Shown here in pieces: positions 44,198 through 53,114 of a stretch of DNA of 64,000 bases. Location of the stretch: contig CAMJPB010000001.1 of assembly GCA_946407815.1 (NCBI GenBank), positions 310,001 through 374,000 of the forward strand, written 5' to 3'. Under the pieces are notes generated by a model. The model ran no database searches. It saw only the letters and a list, made by a program, of their open reading frames with translations, and was not told where the DNA came from. Position 1 is the stretch's first letter, and each line of letters begins with the position of its first letter. Source of the stretch: an uncultured Caryophanales bacterium (lineage in GTDB: Bacteria > Bacillota_I > Bacilli_A > RFN20 > CAG-826). The position numbers and the translations under genes are program-made.

Positions 44198-45976
44198 TTA
44201 CTTCTTAACTGGATATCTTTCACGGTCTGAGACGTAGTGAGTATGAAGTAATTTTTCACTAAGTTCAGAAAGTGGTTTTCCTAAGAAATCAGCATAAATC
44301 TTCTTAATATCTGGGTTATTGTGAGATTGTCTAACCTTTTGATTAACGTCTTCTTGATAAAGAACTGAAGCACGTTTTTGACGATATGTATCTAAGATAT
44401 CATCATCTTCATTTGGTAAAAACATTGGTTTAACGTATGGTTGACCACCGCCATTAATACATCCACCTGGACAACCCATGATTTCGATAAAGGCATATGG
44501 GGATTTGCCAGCTTTAACTTCATCAAGTAAAACCTTTGCATTTTTCATTCCTGAAGCAATTGCAACTCTTAGAGTTGTTCCATTAATATCAATGCTTGCT
44601 TCACGAACACCAGCAAGACCTCTAACTGATTCAAAATCAATCTTTTCGTGTTCTTTACCAGTGAGGCAGAAGTAAGCAGTTCTTAAAGCTGCTTCCATAA
44701 CGCCACCGGTGACACCGAAGATGACACCTGCGCCAGAATATTGTCCAAGTAAATCTTGATCCCAATCTTCATCTTCTGGGAGTTTGTTCCAGTTGATACC
44801 ACATCTCTTGATCATCTTAGCGACTTCACGAGTTGTTAAGACTGCATCAACGTCTCTAACACCATCAACTTCCATTTCTTTACGAGATTTCTCGTACTTC
44901 TTGGCAGTACATGGCATGATTGAGACAACAAAGATGTCTTTTGGATCTAAGTTATGTGCTTTTGCAAAGTAAGTTTTTGTAATAGCACCTTGCATTTGAT
45001 GTGGGCTCTTACAGGTTGAGACATTAGGAATTACTTCTGGATAGAAATATTCCATGTAGTTCATCCAACCTGGTGAACATGATGTAATTTGTGGTAAGAC
45101 ACCGCCTTTAGAAATTCTTTCTAAGAGTTCGGTTCCTTCTTCCATAATGGTTAAGTCAGCACCGAAGTTAACATCGAATACACGGCTAAAGCCGAGTCTA
45201 CGAAGTGCAGCAATCATCTTCTTGGTTCCGTTTGTGCCAATTTTTTCACCAAATTCTTCAGCGATAGTTGCACGAACTGCTGGAGCGACTTGGCAAACGA
45301 CAAACTTGCCTTCTTTCATTGCTTTATCGACTAAGTCGATTTCGCTATGTTCAAGAAGTGCGCCTGTTGGACAAACAAGGACACATTGACCACATTGCAT
45401 ACATGGTGAGTTTGCAAATGATCTATTTTCAGCTGGAGCAACGATAGTTCTAAAACCACGTTTTTCAAAGCCTAAAATGCCAATACCTTGGGTGTTTTTA
45501 CAAGCTTCAATACAACGTCCACAAAGGATACATTGGCCAGTGTTTCTAATGATACCTGGAGCAACTTCATCGATTGTAGCTTCTGTTTGAACACCAACGA
45601 ATTTTTTGTCTCTTGCACCAACCATTTTTGAGACTTCGAGAAGTTCACAATGTCCGTTTTTCTCACATTGTAAACAGTTCTTCTCGTGGTTGGAAAGAAG
45701 TAATTCTACTGAATTTCTTCTTGCTTCCATTGCTTTTGTAGAAGAAATGATAATTTCCATGCCTTCGTTGACTGGGTAAGCACAGGATGCAACCAAGCCT
45801 CTTGCACCGACAACTTCAACTAAGCAAACTCTACAGCTTGCGAGAGAGCATTCGCCCTTTTTCCAAGAGCAAAGTGAAGGAATGTTATAGCCACATTTTC
45901 TACAAGCTTCAAGAACGGTTAAGTTATCTTCAACTTGATAGGATTTGCCTTCAATTTTGATATTTACTAAAGCCAT
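44198..45976 (-). CDS. hydA: [FeFe] hydrogenase catalytic subunit HydA (group A3 type)
   Basis: Cytoplasmic 592-aa hydrogenase. N-terminal 2Fe-2S domain (CSWKKGECSLASCRVC, about 36-51), His-ligated cluster HEKNCLQCEKNGHC near 97-110, two 4Fe-4S motifs (CILCGRCIEAC, CMQCGQCVLVCP), then the H-cluster domain with L1 TSCSPGW near 300, L2 MPCTAKKYE near 356 and L3 MGCPGGCINGGGQP near 500. With HydB and HydC it forms the trimeric bifurcating hydrogenase that makes H2 from NADH plus reduced ferredoxin. 13 nt after hydB. Maturases HydEFG are not in the window. Confidence 0.95.
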   Translation of the reverse strand: MALVNIKIEGKSYQVEDNLTVLEACRKCGYNIPSLCSWKKGECSLASCRVCLVEVVGARGLVASCAYPVNEGMEIIISSTKAMEARRNSVELLLSNHEKNCLQCEKNGHCELLEVSKMVGARDKKFVGVQTEATIDEVAPGIIRNTGQCILCGRCIEACKNTQGIGILGFEKRGFRTIVAPAENRSFANSPCMQCGQCVLVCPTGALLEHSEIDLVDKAMKEGKFVVCQVAPAVRATIAEEFGEKIGTNGTKKMIAALRRLGFSRVFDVNFGADLTIMEEGTELLERISKGGVLPQITSCSPGWMNYMEYFYPEVIPNVSTCKSPHQMQGAITKTYFAKAHNLDPKDIFVVSIMPCTAKKYEKSRKEMEVDGVRDVDAVLTTREVAKMIKRCGINWNKLPEDEDWDQDLLGQYSGAGVIFGVTGGVMEAALRTAYFCLTGKEHEKIDFESVRGLAGVREASIDINGTTLRVAIASGMKNAKVLLDEVKAGKSPYAFIEIMGCPGGCINGGGQPYVKPMFLPNEDDDILDTYRQKRASVLYQEDVNQKVRQSHNNPDIKKIYADFLGKPLSELSEKLLHTHYVSDRERYPVKK

Positions 45977-45989
45977 TGTTCATTCCTCC

Positions 45990-47897
45990 TTATTTCTTAA
46001 TAATTGCACCAATACGGCATCCAGCTAAACAGTTACCACATTTGATACATTTCTTTGTATCAATAACATGGACAAATTTGCCTGGGAATGGATTTCCATT
46101 CGGCATCTTTGCTTGTTCTGTACCTGGAGCGATTGCGCTAACAGGACAATTACGAGCACAAAGTCCACAGCCAATACATTTTTCAGGTCTAATGAAGTAT
46201 TCCATCATAGACTTACAAACGTGTGCTGGACACTTGTGATCAATAACGTGTGCTTTATATTCTTCAGGGAATGCTTTCATAGTAGAAAGAATTGGGTTAG
46301 CAGCAGTTTGACCTAACGCACAAAGTGAGTTGGTCTTTGTGATATTAGCAAGCTCATTAAGTTCATCAAGATCACTTGGCTCACCCTTGCCATCACAAAT
46401 CTTAGTTAAGATTTCAAGCATTCTCTTTGTACCGATACGACATGGAGAACATTTACCACAGCTTTCGTCACAAATAAATTCCATATAGAATTTAGCGACA
46501 TCGACCATACAGTTATCTTCGTCCATAACGATAGCGCCACCAGAACCCATCATTGATCCTTTAGCGACAAGTGAGTCGAAGTCAATTTCAACATCTAAGT
46601 CTTTTTCTGTTAAACATCCGCCAGAAGGACCACCAGTTTGAATGGCTTTGAATTTCTTGCCACCTGGGATTCCTCCGCCGATATCAAAGATAAGTTCTCT
46701 TAATGTTGTTCCCATTGGAACTTCAACAAGTCCAACGTTATTAACTTTACCACCTAAAGCGAAGACCTTGGTTCCTTTGGAACCAGCGGTTCCGATAGCT
46801 GCGAATTTATCTGCGCCTTCTCTTAAGATCCAAGAAACGGATGCAAGAGTTTCGACGTTATTAATAATTGATGGTTTTTGCCATAATCCTTTAATTGCTG
46901 GAAATGGAGGTCTTGGACGAGGCATACCACGTTTACCTTCGATTGAGTTAAGAAGAGCTGTTTCTTCGCCACAGACGAAAGCGCCTGCGCCTAAACGAAT
47001 ATGACATCTAAATGAGAAGTTTGTGCCTAAGATGTTGTCACCAAGTAAGCCGACTTCTTCAAGTTTTGCAATAGCAATTCTTAATCTAGCAACTGCAATT
47101 GGGTATTCTGCACGGACATAGAAATAACCGTTTTTAGCACCGATTGCGTAACCGGCAATCATCATACCTTCGATAACACCAACTGGGTTACCTTCAAGGA
47201 TGGAACGGTCCATGAATGCGCCTGGATCACCCTCGTCACCGTTACAAATGACATATTTGTCATCGTTAACTTGGTTAAGAGCGAATTGCCATTTTCTTCC
47301 TGTTGGGAAGCCTGCGCCACCACGTCCACGTAAACCAGATTTTAATACTTCATCAACAACTTCTTGTTGGCTCATATGTAAGGCTCTAGTTAAACCTTTG
47401 AAAGCTCCGAAGCCAAAGGCTTCTTCGATTTCTTCTGGGTTGATCATTGAACAACCATTTAAGGCAATACGGATTTGCTTCTTATAGAAGTTAATGTCGT
47501 CTTGTCTTTCTACTTTTTGGTGGGTTGATGGGTCTACATAAAGTAAATCTTCAATACATTTACCACCGATGACGTCTTCTTCAATAATTCTTTCAACATC
47601 TTCAACCTTAACAGCGCGATAAAGTCTATCTTCTGGGAAAACCTTAACAAATGGGCCTTGTGAACAGAAGCCGAAACAGCCAACTTTATTGACTGTAGCT
47701 TTATCTTCGAGATGTTTCTCTTTAATTAATTCTTCGAGTTTCTTTAGAATTTCATCGGAATGTGATGAAATACAACCTGTACCACCACAGATAACAAGGT
47801 GTTTCTTTCCATCCTTGCCGTTGAACTTAGTATCGAGGCATTTACCACAATGTTCAATCTTTTCAGCTAATTGCTTTTCTGATGTAATCTTTTCCAT
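45990..47897 (-). CDS. hydB: NADH-binding hydrogenase subunit HydB (NuoF-like)
   Basis: 635 aa. A thioredoxin-like 2Fe-2S domain (ICGGTGC and VGCFGFCSQGP, residues 1-110) precedes the NuoF core with NADH/FMN motif GRGGAGFPTGRKW near 192 and NGDEGDPGAFMDR near 220, the 4Fe-4S ligands ESCGKCSPCRIGT near 490, and two C-terminal ferredoxin motifs (CIGCGLCARNCP, CIKCGNCLAGC). Carries the flavin where bifurcation takes place. Good ribosome site GGAGG upstream. Confidence 0.95.
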   Translation of the reverse strand: MEKITSEKQLAEKIEHCGKCLDTKFNGKDGKKHLVICGGTGCISSHSDEILKKLEELIKEKHLEDKATVNKVGCFGFCSQGPFVKVFPEDRLYRAVKVEDVERIIEEDVIGGKCIEDLLYVDPSTHQKVERQDDINFYKKQIRIALNGCSMINPEEIEEAFGFGAFKGLTRALHMSQQEVVDEVLKSGLRGRGGAGFPTGRKWQFALNQVNDDKYVICNGDEGDPGAFMDRSILEGNPVGVIEGMMIAGYAIGAKNGYFYVRAEYPIAVARLRIAIAKLEEVGLLGDNILGTNFSFRCHIRLGAGAFVCGEETALLNSIEGKRGMPRPRPPFPAIKGLWQKPSIINNVETLASVSWILREGADKFAAIGTAGSKGTKVFALGGKVNNVGLVEVPMGTTLRELIFDIGGGIPGGKKFKAIQTGGPSGGCLTEKDLDVEIDFDSLVAKGSMMGSGGAIVMDEDNCMVDVAKFYMEFICDESCGKCSPCRIGTKRMLEILTKICDGKGEPSDLDELNELANITKTNSLCALGQTAANPILSTMKAFPEEYKAHVIDHKCPAHVCKSMMEYFIRPEKCIGCGLCARNCPVSAIAPGTEQAKMPNGNPFPGKFVHVIDTKKCIKCGNCLAGCRIGAIIKK

Positions 47898-47909
47898 TGT
47901 TTTACCTCC

Positions 47910-48389
47910 TTATGCTAAAGCACGGTACTCGTCAATGACTGCTTGGACTTTGTCCACGCTCATCTTTGGATAAACCTTGCCATTGATTGAGATGGCTGGA
48001 GCAATACCACATGCGCCAATACATCTGAGTGCGTCGAGTGTGAATAATCCGTCAGAAGTTGTTTCGCCTGGTTTAATGCCTAAGATTTCACTGAACTTAT
48101 CCATGACAAGTTGGGAACCTTTAACATAACATGCTGTACCAAGGCAAACACCAATAACGTATTTTCCTTTTGGTGTTAAACTGAAAAAAGAATAGAAAGT
48201 AACTACTCCATAAATTTCAGCAACTGGTATATTCATTAGGGAAGAAACTAATTCCTGGACTTCTAGCGGAATATAACCATATTCCGATTGAATTGCCTCA
48301 AGAATCATCATTAAAGGAGTTTCTTCGTCTTTGTAGCGTTCTACAATTTCAGTAATTTGTTTTACTGCGTGAGCTTGTAATTTCGCCAT
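47910..48389 (-). CDS. hydC: hydrogenase subunit HydC (NuoE-like)
   Basis: Thioredoxin-like 2Fe-2S subunit (159 aa from ATG 48389, which has GGAGG 8 nt upstream; the longer frame lacks one). Cluster ligands CLGTACYVKG near 86 and CIGACGIAPA near 127. First gene of hydCBA, under the promoter at 48422-48450. Confidence 0.95.
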   Translation of the reverse strand: MAKLQAHAVKQITEIVERYKDEETPLMMILEAIQSEYGYIPLEVQELVSSLMNIPVAEIYGVVTFYSFFSLTPKGKYVIGVCLGTACYVKGSQLVMDKFSEILGIKPGETTSDGLFTLDALRCIGACGIAPAISINGKVYPKMSVDKVQAVIDEYRALA

Positions 48390-48421
48390 AAATTTCCTCC
48401 TAAAATTAAAAGACAAACATT

Positions 48422-48469
48422 ATTATAATAATGCCTAATAATATTCTCAATAACGAATTATCTAATTCG
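48422..48469 (-). promoter_or_regulatory. promoter and palindrome upstream of hydCBA
   Basis: -35 TTGAGA (48445-48450), 17 bp, -10 TATAAT (48422-48427). A palindrome CGAATTA-TC-TAATTCG (48454-48469) lies 4 bp upstream of the -35 box. No Rex-type TTGTGAA...TTCACAA site was seen. Confidence 0.6.
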
Positions 48470-48494
48470 AATGAAAACGGTTTCTTTTCGCAAA

Positions 48495-48521
48495 TAAAAA
48501 CCCACACTTTAGGTGCAGGTT
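48495..48521 (-). terminator. terminator after the aldehyde dehydrogenase gene
   Basis: AACCTGCAC pairs with GTGTGGGTT (two G-U pairs) and is followed by TTTTTA on the minus strand. Confidence 0.75.
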
Positions 48522-48529
48522 CGTTCATT

Positions 48530-49936
48530 TTACTTTAAGAATTTGCTAAATAATTTCTTCTTTTTCTCGCTGTATGGGTGTTCTCTAAGCGACAAATTCA
48601 TATGTGTTTTTCCAAATAAAACTGTGCTTGGATGAGTGAATTCTCTAAAGCCCCAAACTCCATGATAAGCGCCCATTCCAGAGTGTCCTGTTCCATTAAA
48701 TGGAACACCTTTCACCATAATCTGAAGGCAGACTTCGTTAATACAACCGCCACCATACTGTTGAGAACTCATAACTTTCTCAGCCCACTTCATATCTTTT
48801 GTAAAAATATAAAGCGCGAGTCCGTGCTCTCTTCTAGCGATCACATCCATAAGCTCGTCAATCTTTTCATCGTCAAATTTAACAATTGGGAGCAAAGGTC
48901 CAAAGATCTCGTGGTTTACGATCGGCTCATCAATGCTCACTGGATAAATGATTGTTGGAGAATACTTATCTTTTTCTGGGTCGCCAACACCACCAAAAAC
49001 GATTCTATCCTTATATTCGCTAGCTTCTTTTTCAATATTTTCGTAAGCCGAGTGAGTAATTAATTTTGGATATTCCTCATTTAAATGAGGATTTTCACCA
49101 ACTTGTTTAATAATTGCCTTCTTTAATTCTTCAATAAATTCATCAGCAACTTCAGAGGCAACAGCGACTTGGTTAATATTGATACAAACTTGTCCAGAGT
49201 TACAAATTTTAAAGAAGGCAATTTTGCGTGCTGCATCCTTTAAATTTGCATCCTTTCTAACAATAGCCCAGTTACCAGTTTCGCCACCTAATTCCAGGGC
49301 AACAGGTGTAAGGTTTTTGCTTGCCATTTCCATGACGTGTTTAGCGACTCTAGGAGAGCCCGTGTAGAAGATTTTATCAACCCTTTCTTCAAGGCAAAAA
49401 TCGGCAACATCATGTCCTCCATCAATGGCTGCAATATATTCTCTTGGGAAAGTTGTATCAAGAATACTCTTGATAACTTCCGTAGTTTTCTTTGATTTAG
49501 ATGACATTTTAACTACTGCTGTATTGCCGCCACAAATAGCTGCAGCAAGTACTCCTAAGGAGAGTAAAACAGGGAAGTTAAAAGGCGAGATAATTAGGCT
49601 AACACCATAAGGCATTTTATAGACTTTTGTGGTACAAGATGGGAAAGCAGCAAGCCCTGAAAAATGGGTTTCTGGTCTGGCCCATTTATTTAATCCTTTA
49701 ATATATTCATTAATTTCCATGATTGTGTCGCCAATGTCACAGAAAAAGGCTTCACATTCGCTTCTACCTAAATCTTCATGAAGAGCATCGACAAGTTCTT
49801 TTTGATGATCAATAATGGCTTGTCTAAGCTTTTTTAACTGCTCTTTTCGAAACTTTAAATTTAAAGTTTTTCCAGATAAGAAAAATTCTCTTTGATTAAC
49901 GACAATCTCATGGATGTCTTGCTTTGTAAATGGCAT
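48530..49936 (-). CDS. aldehyde dehydrogenase (NAD(P)-dependent)
   Basis: Cytoplasmic ALDH superfamily enzyme (468 aa), class 3-like by length. Cofactor fold SPFNFPVLLSLGVLAAA near 117, general-base Glu in ELGGETGN near 214, catalytic Cys in NSGQVCININ near 247, and IFGPLLPIVKFD near 341. It may oxidise acetaldehyde or aldehydes from sugar breakdown, or work in reverse. Single gene with its own terminator. Confidence 0.9.
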   Translation of the reverse strand: MPFTKQDIHEIVVNQREFFLSGKTLNLKFRKEQLKKLRQAIIDHQKELVDALHEDLGRSECEAFFCDIGDTIMEINEYIKGLNKWARPETHFSGLAAFPSCTTKVYKMPYGVSLIISPFNFPVLLSLGVLAAAICGGNTAVVKMSSKSKKTTEVIKSILDTTFPREYIAAIDGGHDVADFCLEERVDKIFYTGSPRVAKHVMEMASKNLTPVALELGGETGNWAIVRKDANLKDAARKIAFFKICNSGQVCININQVAVASEVADEFIEELKKAIIKQVGENPHLNEEYPKLITHSAYENIEKEASEYKDRIVFGGVGDPEKDKYSPTIIYPVSIDEPIVNHEIFGPLLPIVKFDDEKIDELMDVIARREHGLALYIFTKDMKWAEKVMSSQQYGGGCINEVCLQIMVKGVPFNGTGHSGMGAYHGVWGFREFTHPSTVLFGKTHMNLSLREHPYSEKKKKLFSKFLK

Positions 49937-49987
49937 AGCTTATACCTCGTTTTCATTATTCTATCATAATATATACACGTAAGTATG

Positions 49988-50012
49988 AAAAAAACCTGCA
50001 ACAAGTGCAGGT
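49988..50012 (-). terminator. terminator of the tiny 14-codon gene
   Basis: ACCTGCA-CTTGT-TGCAGGT perfect stem (49994-50012) followed by seven T on the minus strand. Its only possible client is the short unit at 50038-50173. Confidence 0.8.
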
Positions 50013-50037
50013 CTTCATTAATGCTAATTTAACTTAC

Positions 50038-50082
50038 TTAGAAGAATAAGTAGTAAACTAGCGCTGCTAGTAACAATAACAT
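50038..50082 (-). CDS. 14-residue hydrophobic microprotein gene
   Basis: ATG 50082 to TAA 50038 encodes MLLLLAALVYYLFF, entirely hydrophobic. AGAGG is 10 nt upstream of the ATG. The ORF has a complete private transcription unit: promoter 50145-50173, a GC-rich leader hairpin, and a strong terminator at 49988-50012, giving a message of about 150 nt. It is long enough to dip into, and perhaps not span, a membrane. It could be a KdpF-like accessory peptide, a type I toxin-like peptide, or the coding part of a dual-function small RNA; no homologue is recognised. Confidence 0.5.
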   Translation of the reverse strand: MLLLLAALVYYLFF

Positions 50083-50119
50083 ATTTATATAACCTCTAAA
50101 GTATTTAAACCTTTCTTAA

Positions 50120-50138
50120 TCCGCGTCATTTTCGCGGA
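50120..50138 (-). promoter_or_regulatory. 5' hairpin of the small transcript
   Basis: TCCGCG and CGCGGA close a 7-nt loop at the expected 5' end of the transcript. In an otherwise AT-rich spacer it is conspicuous and could protect the 5' end or control translation. Confidence 0.5.
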
Positions 50139-50144
50139 GTCAAT

Positions 50145-50173
50145 ATCATACGCTTATAAAAAATATAAAGCAA
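50145..50173 (-). promoter_or_regulatory. promoter of the small transcript
   Basis: -35 TTGCTT (50168-50173), 17 bp, -10 TATGAT (50145-50150) on the minus strand; start expected near 50138. Confidence 0.65.
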
Positions 50174-50181
50174 GTATTTAG

Positions 50182-50201
50182 TTATCTAATAAATTAGATA
50201 A
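50182..50201. promoter_or_regulatory. 20-bp palindrome upstream of the small-transcript promoter
   Basis: TTATCTAATAAATTAGATAA, perfect arms of 9 with an AA centre, 8 bp upstream of the -35 box. Related to the palindrome at 35877-35894. A second palindrome, AATTTTATATATATAAAATT (50226-50245), lies between it and the 50283 gene and is a weak terminator candidate. Confidence 0.5.
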
Positions 50202-50282
50202 AATTTATGATACTTTGTTGGTTACAATTTTATATATATAAAATTTTACAAAACCATCTTTTGAGCACTATAAACAGTTCGT

Positions 50283-52214
50283 TTACTCCACCTCAATTGT
50301 GCGTCTATCAATGTATCTATAGTGTTCAAATTGTTTGACTTCTTTGGAGCGTTTAACCATGCAGTCATAGACTTCATTTCTTAGCTTCTCAATTGCATCC
50401 TTTTTATCTAAAGATAAATCAGGATAGAAAGGACCATCAATATGAGTAACTAAACGGAAGCGTTTTTGTTTCTTACCAATTGGCACATAAGTGTTGGTTA
50501 AAACAACCACTGGCTTATTTGCGTTCACTGGATAACGGAAAGATCCACTTACAAATGGACGAATTTCAGTATAGTAAGGCCAAATATGAGCTTCTGGATA
50601 GATTGTAATGTGTTGACCTTTATCAGAAATCTTTTGAATGGCTTTTGTGAAATTCATCATTCCTTCTAAAGTTGAAGGCAAAGGTAAACCTCCGAGCATA
50701 GCGACCATTCCACGGACTCCTGGAATTGAGACTGCTTCTGGACCCACGATAACATTATTCTTCTTATAGAAGAAAATATTTGGTGTATATGCATCTGCTG
50801 CCAGTTGAGTGTGGTTCGCGTAGACGAATGCACCCGGTAATTTTGAGTGTTTAACAGTTAAGTGGTTTTTAAATCTTTGTTTTAAGACTGTCTTATTTGC
50901 AATCCAAACAAGAGGTTTTGCGATGACAAAATAGAGCAAAAATTCAAAGAATTTATAAATTGGATTATGATGAATGTATTTGTAATTTGATGGAATTCTT
51001 TTTGGAGTAATTCCAGTGAAAGCAAAGTCATCATTAAGCTCATCTGAGTAGTAACGTACGATTTTTGAAGTGTGATTAACCTCTTTAGCGTATGTCTTAA
51101 GCATATTGTGCATTCTTCTCATACATTCGTTTTGAGAGAATCTATCAGCGTAATTAAGATATTTTTCAGAATATGCTTTCTTTTCTTCTGGGTGTTCGAT
51201 CCAATAATCAATCTTATTTGCTAAGTCTTCTGGAGAATTCCATTTAAATAAGTTCTTTTCATCTAATGCGAAAGCATTTGTAGCACTCTTTTTAGAGTCA
51301 GAAATAACTGGAACAAGTCCACATTTAATAGCCTCTAAACAAGAAATAGCCTCAATTTCGATTTCAGATGGATGGACGTATAAATCACATGAGTTAATGA
51401 TTTCAACGAGTTTCTTTCTGGAGTAGAACTGCATTAAAACTGGGTTTAAACCATACTTTTTCTCAAGTTTATGAACTTTCTTCTCTCTAGGGCCTTGGCC
51501 TGCAAAGATAAGTTGAATTTGGTCTTTATATTTAGATAAAGAGACAGCCTTAAGTAAAATTGGGTGAGATTTTTCTTTAGAAATACGTCCAATAAATAAA
51601 ATATTGAACTTATCTCTTAATTCAGGAACCCTCTCCACTTCTTTTTTAACGTATTGGTCATTTACCCCGTTAGAAATGACATAAGAGTTAGTTTTTATTT
51701 TAATAACACTTTCAAATTCTCTTCTAATGAAGTCGGTTGGATAATGAATCGCGTTAATTTTGGAATAGAAAGTCTTATAGAACTTTTTATAAAGATGATC
51801 GTTATAAGCTTTAACTCTCATCAAATTTAAAATATGTGCAGAAAAGTTTTCAGCCTGGCAATGGAATCCGGCGGTCATTGGAATGCCTCGTGCTTTTGCA
51901 AGTTCAGCAGTTTTTCTACCAAGGGCAAAAGGGAGCATAATATGACAGACATCAATGCCATCTAAAGCTTTCAAAATAATACTGGTTTTTGGTTTGGCGA
52001 GTTCGACATTATTTTTCTTAAGAAGTGGATTAAGAGGGCCTAAGGAACGAACAGGAACAACATAGTAACCTTCTTTGCCCATCTTAGATTCATCACAAGT
52101 TAAGACACGAACATTTTCGCCTTGTTGTTGAAGGTGACGAATAAGATTCATGGCAGCGATTGTCGTGCCATTGTTTTCTTCACCAAGAACATCACAAACA
52201 ACTAAGATATTCAT
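50283..52214 (-). CDS. GT4 glycosyltransferase fused to a PlsC-like acyltransferase
   Basis: A 643-aa fusion. Residues 1-390 are a GT4 (GT-B fold) glycosyltransferase: GTTIAAMNLI near 17, FHCQAENFSA near 118, NILFIGRISKEKS near 205 and the EX7E-type region EIEAISCLEAIKCG near 291. Residues about 430-643 are an acyltransferase with NHTQLAAD near 487 (one residue longer than the usual HX4D) and YPEAHIWPYY near 560. One protein could both add a sugar to a lipid (for example diacylglycerol) and acylate it, making an acylated glycolipid at the membrane. Head-to-head with the XRE regulator. Confidence 0.85.
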   Translation of the reverse strand: MNILVVCDVLGEENNGTTIAAMNLIRHLQQQGENVRVLTCDESKMGKEGYYVVPVRSLGPLNPLLKKNNVELAKPKTSIILKALDGIDVCHIMLPFALGRKTAELAKARGIPMTAGFHCQAENFSAHILNLMRVKAYNDHLYKKFYKTFYSKINAIHYPTDFIRREFESVIKIKTNSYVISNGVNDQYVKKEVERVPELRDKFNILFIGRISKEKSHPILLKAVSLSKYKDQIQLIFAGQGPREKKVHKLEKKYGLNPVLMQFYSRKKLVEIINSCDLYVHPSEIEIEAISCLEAIKCGLVPVISDSKKSATNAFALDEKNLFKWNSPEDLANKIDYWIEHPEEKKAYSEKYLNYADRFSQNECMRRMHNMLKTYAKEVNHTSKIVRYYSDELNDDFAFTGITPKRIPSNYKYIHHNPIYKFFEFLLYFVIAKPLVWIANKTVLKQRFKNHLTVKHSKLPGAFVYANHTQLAADAYTPNIFFYKKNNVIVGPEAVSIPGVRGMVAMLGGLPLPSTLEGMMNFTKAIQKISDKGQHITIYPEAHIWPYYTEIRPFVSGSFRYPVNANKPVVVLTNTYVPIGKKQKRFRLVTHIDGPFYPDLSLDKKDAIEKLRNEVYDCMVKRSKEVKQFEHYRYIDRRTIEVE

Positions 52215-52278
52215 AGAAAACCTCCTTTCGGTTTTTCCGGTTGAAGAATATAAATAAATTACTTACAATTGTTAAGAG

Positions 52279-52313
52279 AATTCTACGAGCGAGTTTGTAG
52301 AATTTAATTCTAC
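52279..52313. promoter_or_regulatory. triple half-site operator between the GT4 fusion and the XRE gene
   Basis: A perfect palindrome GTAGAATT-T-AATTCTAC (52297-52313) is preceded by a third half-site AATTCTAC (52279-52286) in inverted orientation to its neighbour. Located directly upstream of a DNA-binding protein gene, it is probably the autoregulatory site. Confidence 0.55.
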
Positions 52314-52335
52314 GGAACGGAGAATTGCTAAAAAT

Positions 52336-52938
52336 ATGCCAGAAATCACCGAAAATATTGCGAAAAACATAACTCTACTTCGCAAACAAAATAAATGGAC
52401 GCAACAAGACCTTGCATTGAGATTAAACTACTCAGATAAGACTATTTCTAAGTGGGAAAGAGGCGAATCAACCCCAGATATTGAGATGCTTTGTAAGGTT
52501 GCAGAAGTCTTTAATGTGTCTATTGAATATTTGACTCAAGAACACACTGAAAAGGACATCGAGAAGAAACAAAATAACACGAATATTTTCATTCGAAACT
52601 TACTTATTTTAATTATGATGTGTGTGGCAGTTTATTTTGTCGCCACCATCATTTTTATCCTTCCAACTTTACGTGATCCAAATAACGCGAAAAAGTTCTG
52701 GATTGCTTATGTTTACGCTATTCCAGTATGTTCATTTATTTGTAATTATTACGCGAGAAGAACAAACAAATGGCTCATGAGAATGATCACAGTTTCAGTG
52801 TTTGTTTGGTCTATTATTACTTCTTCTTATTTATTAACGCTTATTATTGGTTATCCAAATTTCTGGTTATTATTCTTAGTAGGAATACCAATTCAAGCTT
52901 CTATTTGTCTATATTTCTTTTGGAAAAAGACATTTTAA
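52336..52938 (+). CDS. XRE-type DNA-binding protein with C-terminal membrane helices
   Basis: 200 aa. Residues 7-63 are a Cro/C1 helix-turn-helix (NITLLRKQNKWTQQDLALRL, KTISKWERGESTPD). After a charged linker come four membrane helices (about 85-110, 118-138, 145-168, 172-195). Membrane-bound XRE regulators of this layout are common in Bacillota and may sense envelope state. The operator triplet at 52279-52313 and the divergent lipid-modifying gene suggest local control. Confidence 0.85.
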   Translation: MPEITENIAKNITLLRKQNKWTQQDLALRLNYSDKTISKWERGESTPDIEMLCKVAEVFNVSIEYLTQEHTEKDIEKKQNNTNIFIRNLLILIMMCVAVYFVATIIFILPTLRDPNNAKKFWIAYVYAIPVCSFICNYYARRTNKWLMRMITVSVFVWSIITSSYLLTLIIGYPNFWLLFLVGIPIQASICLYFFWKKTF

Positions 52939-52976
52939 CAAAGTTAAAATTATCTCTTACCCTTATCGTATGGTGT

Positions 52977-53003
52977 GCCTAACGGCTTAGGCCCAACATT
53001 TTT
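52977..53003 (+). terminator. weak terminator after the XRE gene
   Basis: GCCTAA-CGGC-TTAGGC then a T5 six bases later. The rest of the 52939-53114 spacer shows only AT-rich sequence, with a possible -10 TATAAC at 53103-53108. Confidence 0.45.
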
Positions 53004-53114
53004 CTTTGACGTAAAAATTAATACAATCAAACATACTTACGTATGGAAGTGCTAAATAAAAGTAGGATGAAATGCGATTAAAATTTTTTTCATGTTTTTT
53101 TCTATAACAATGGA

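Noticed and set aside
45976-47973. Several plus-strand ORFs over the hydrogenase genes
   Set aside because: Antisense shadows of well-conserved HydA, HydB and HydC frames.
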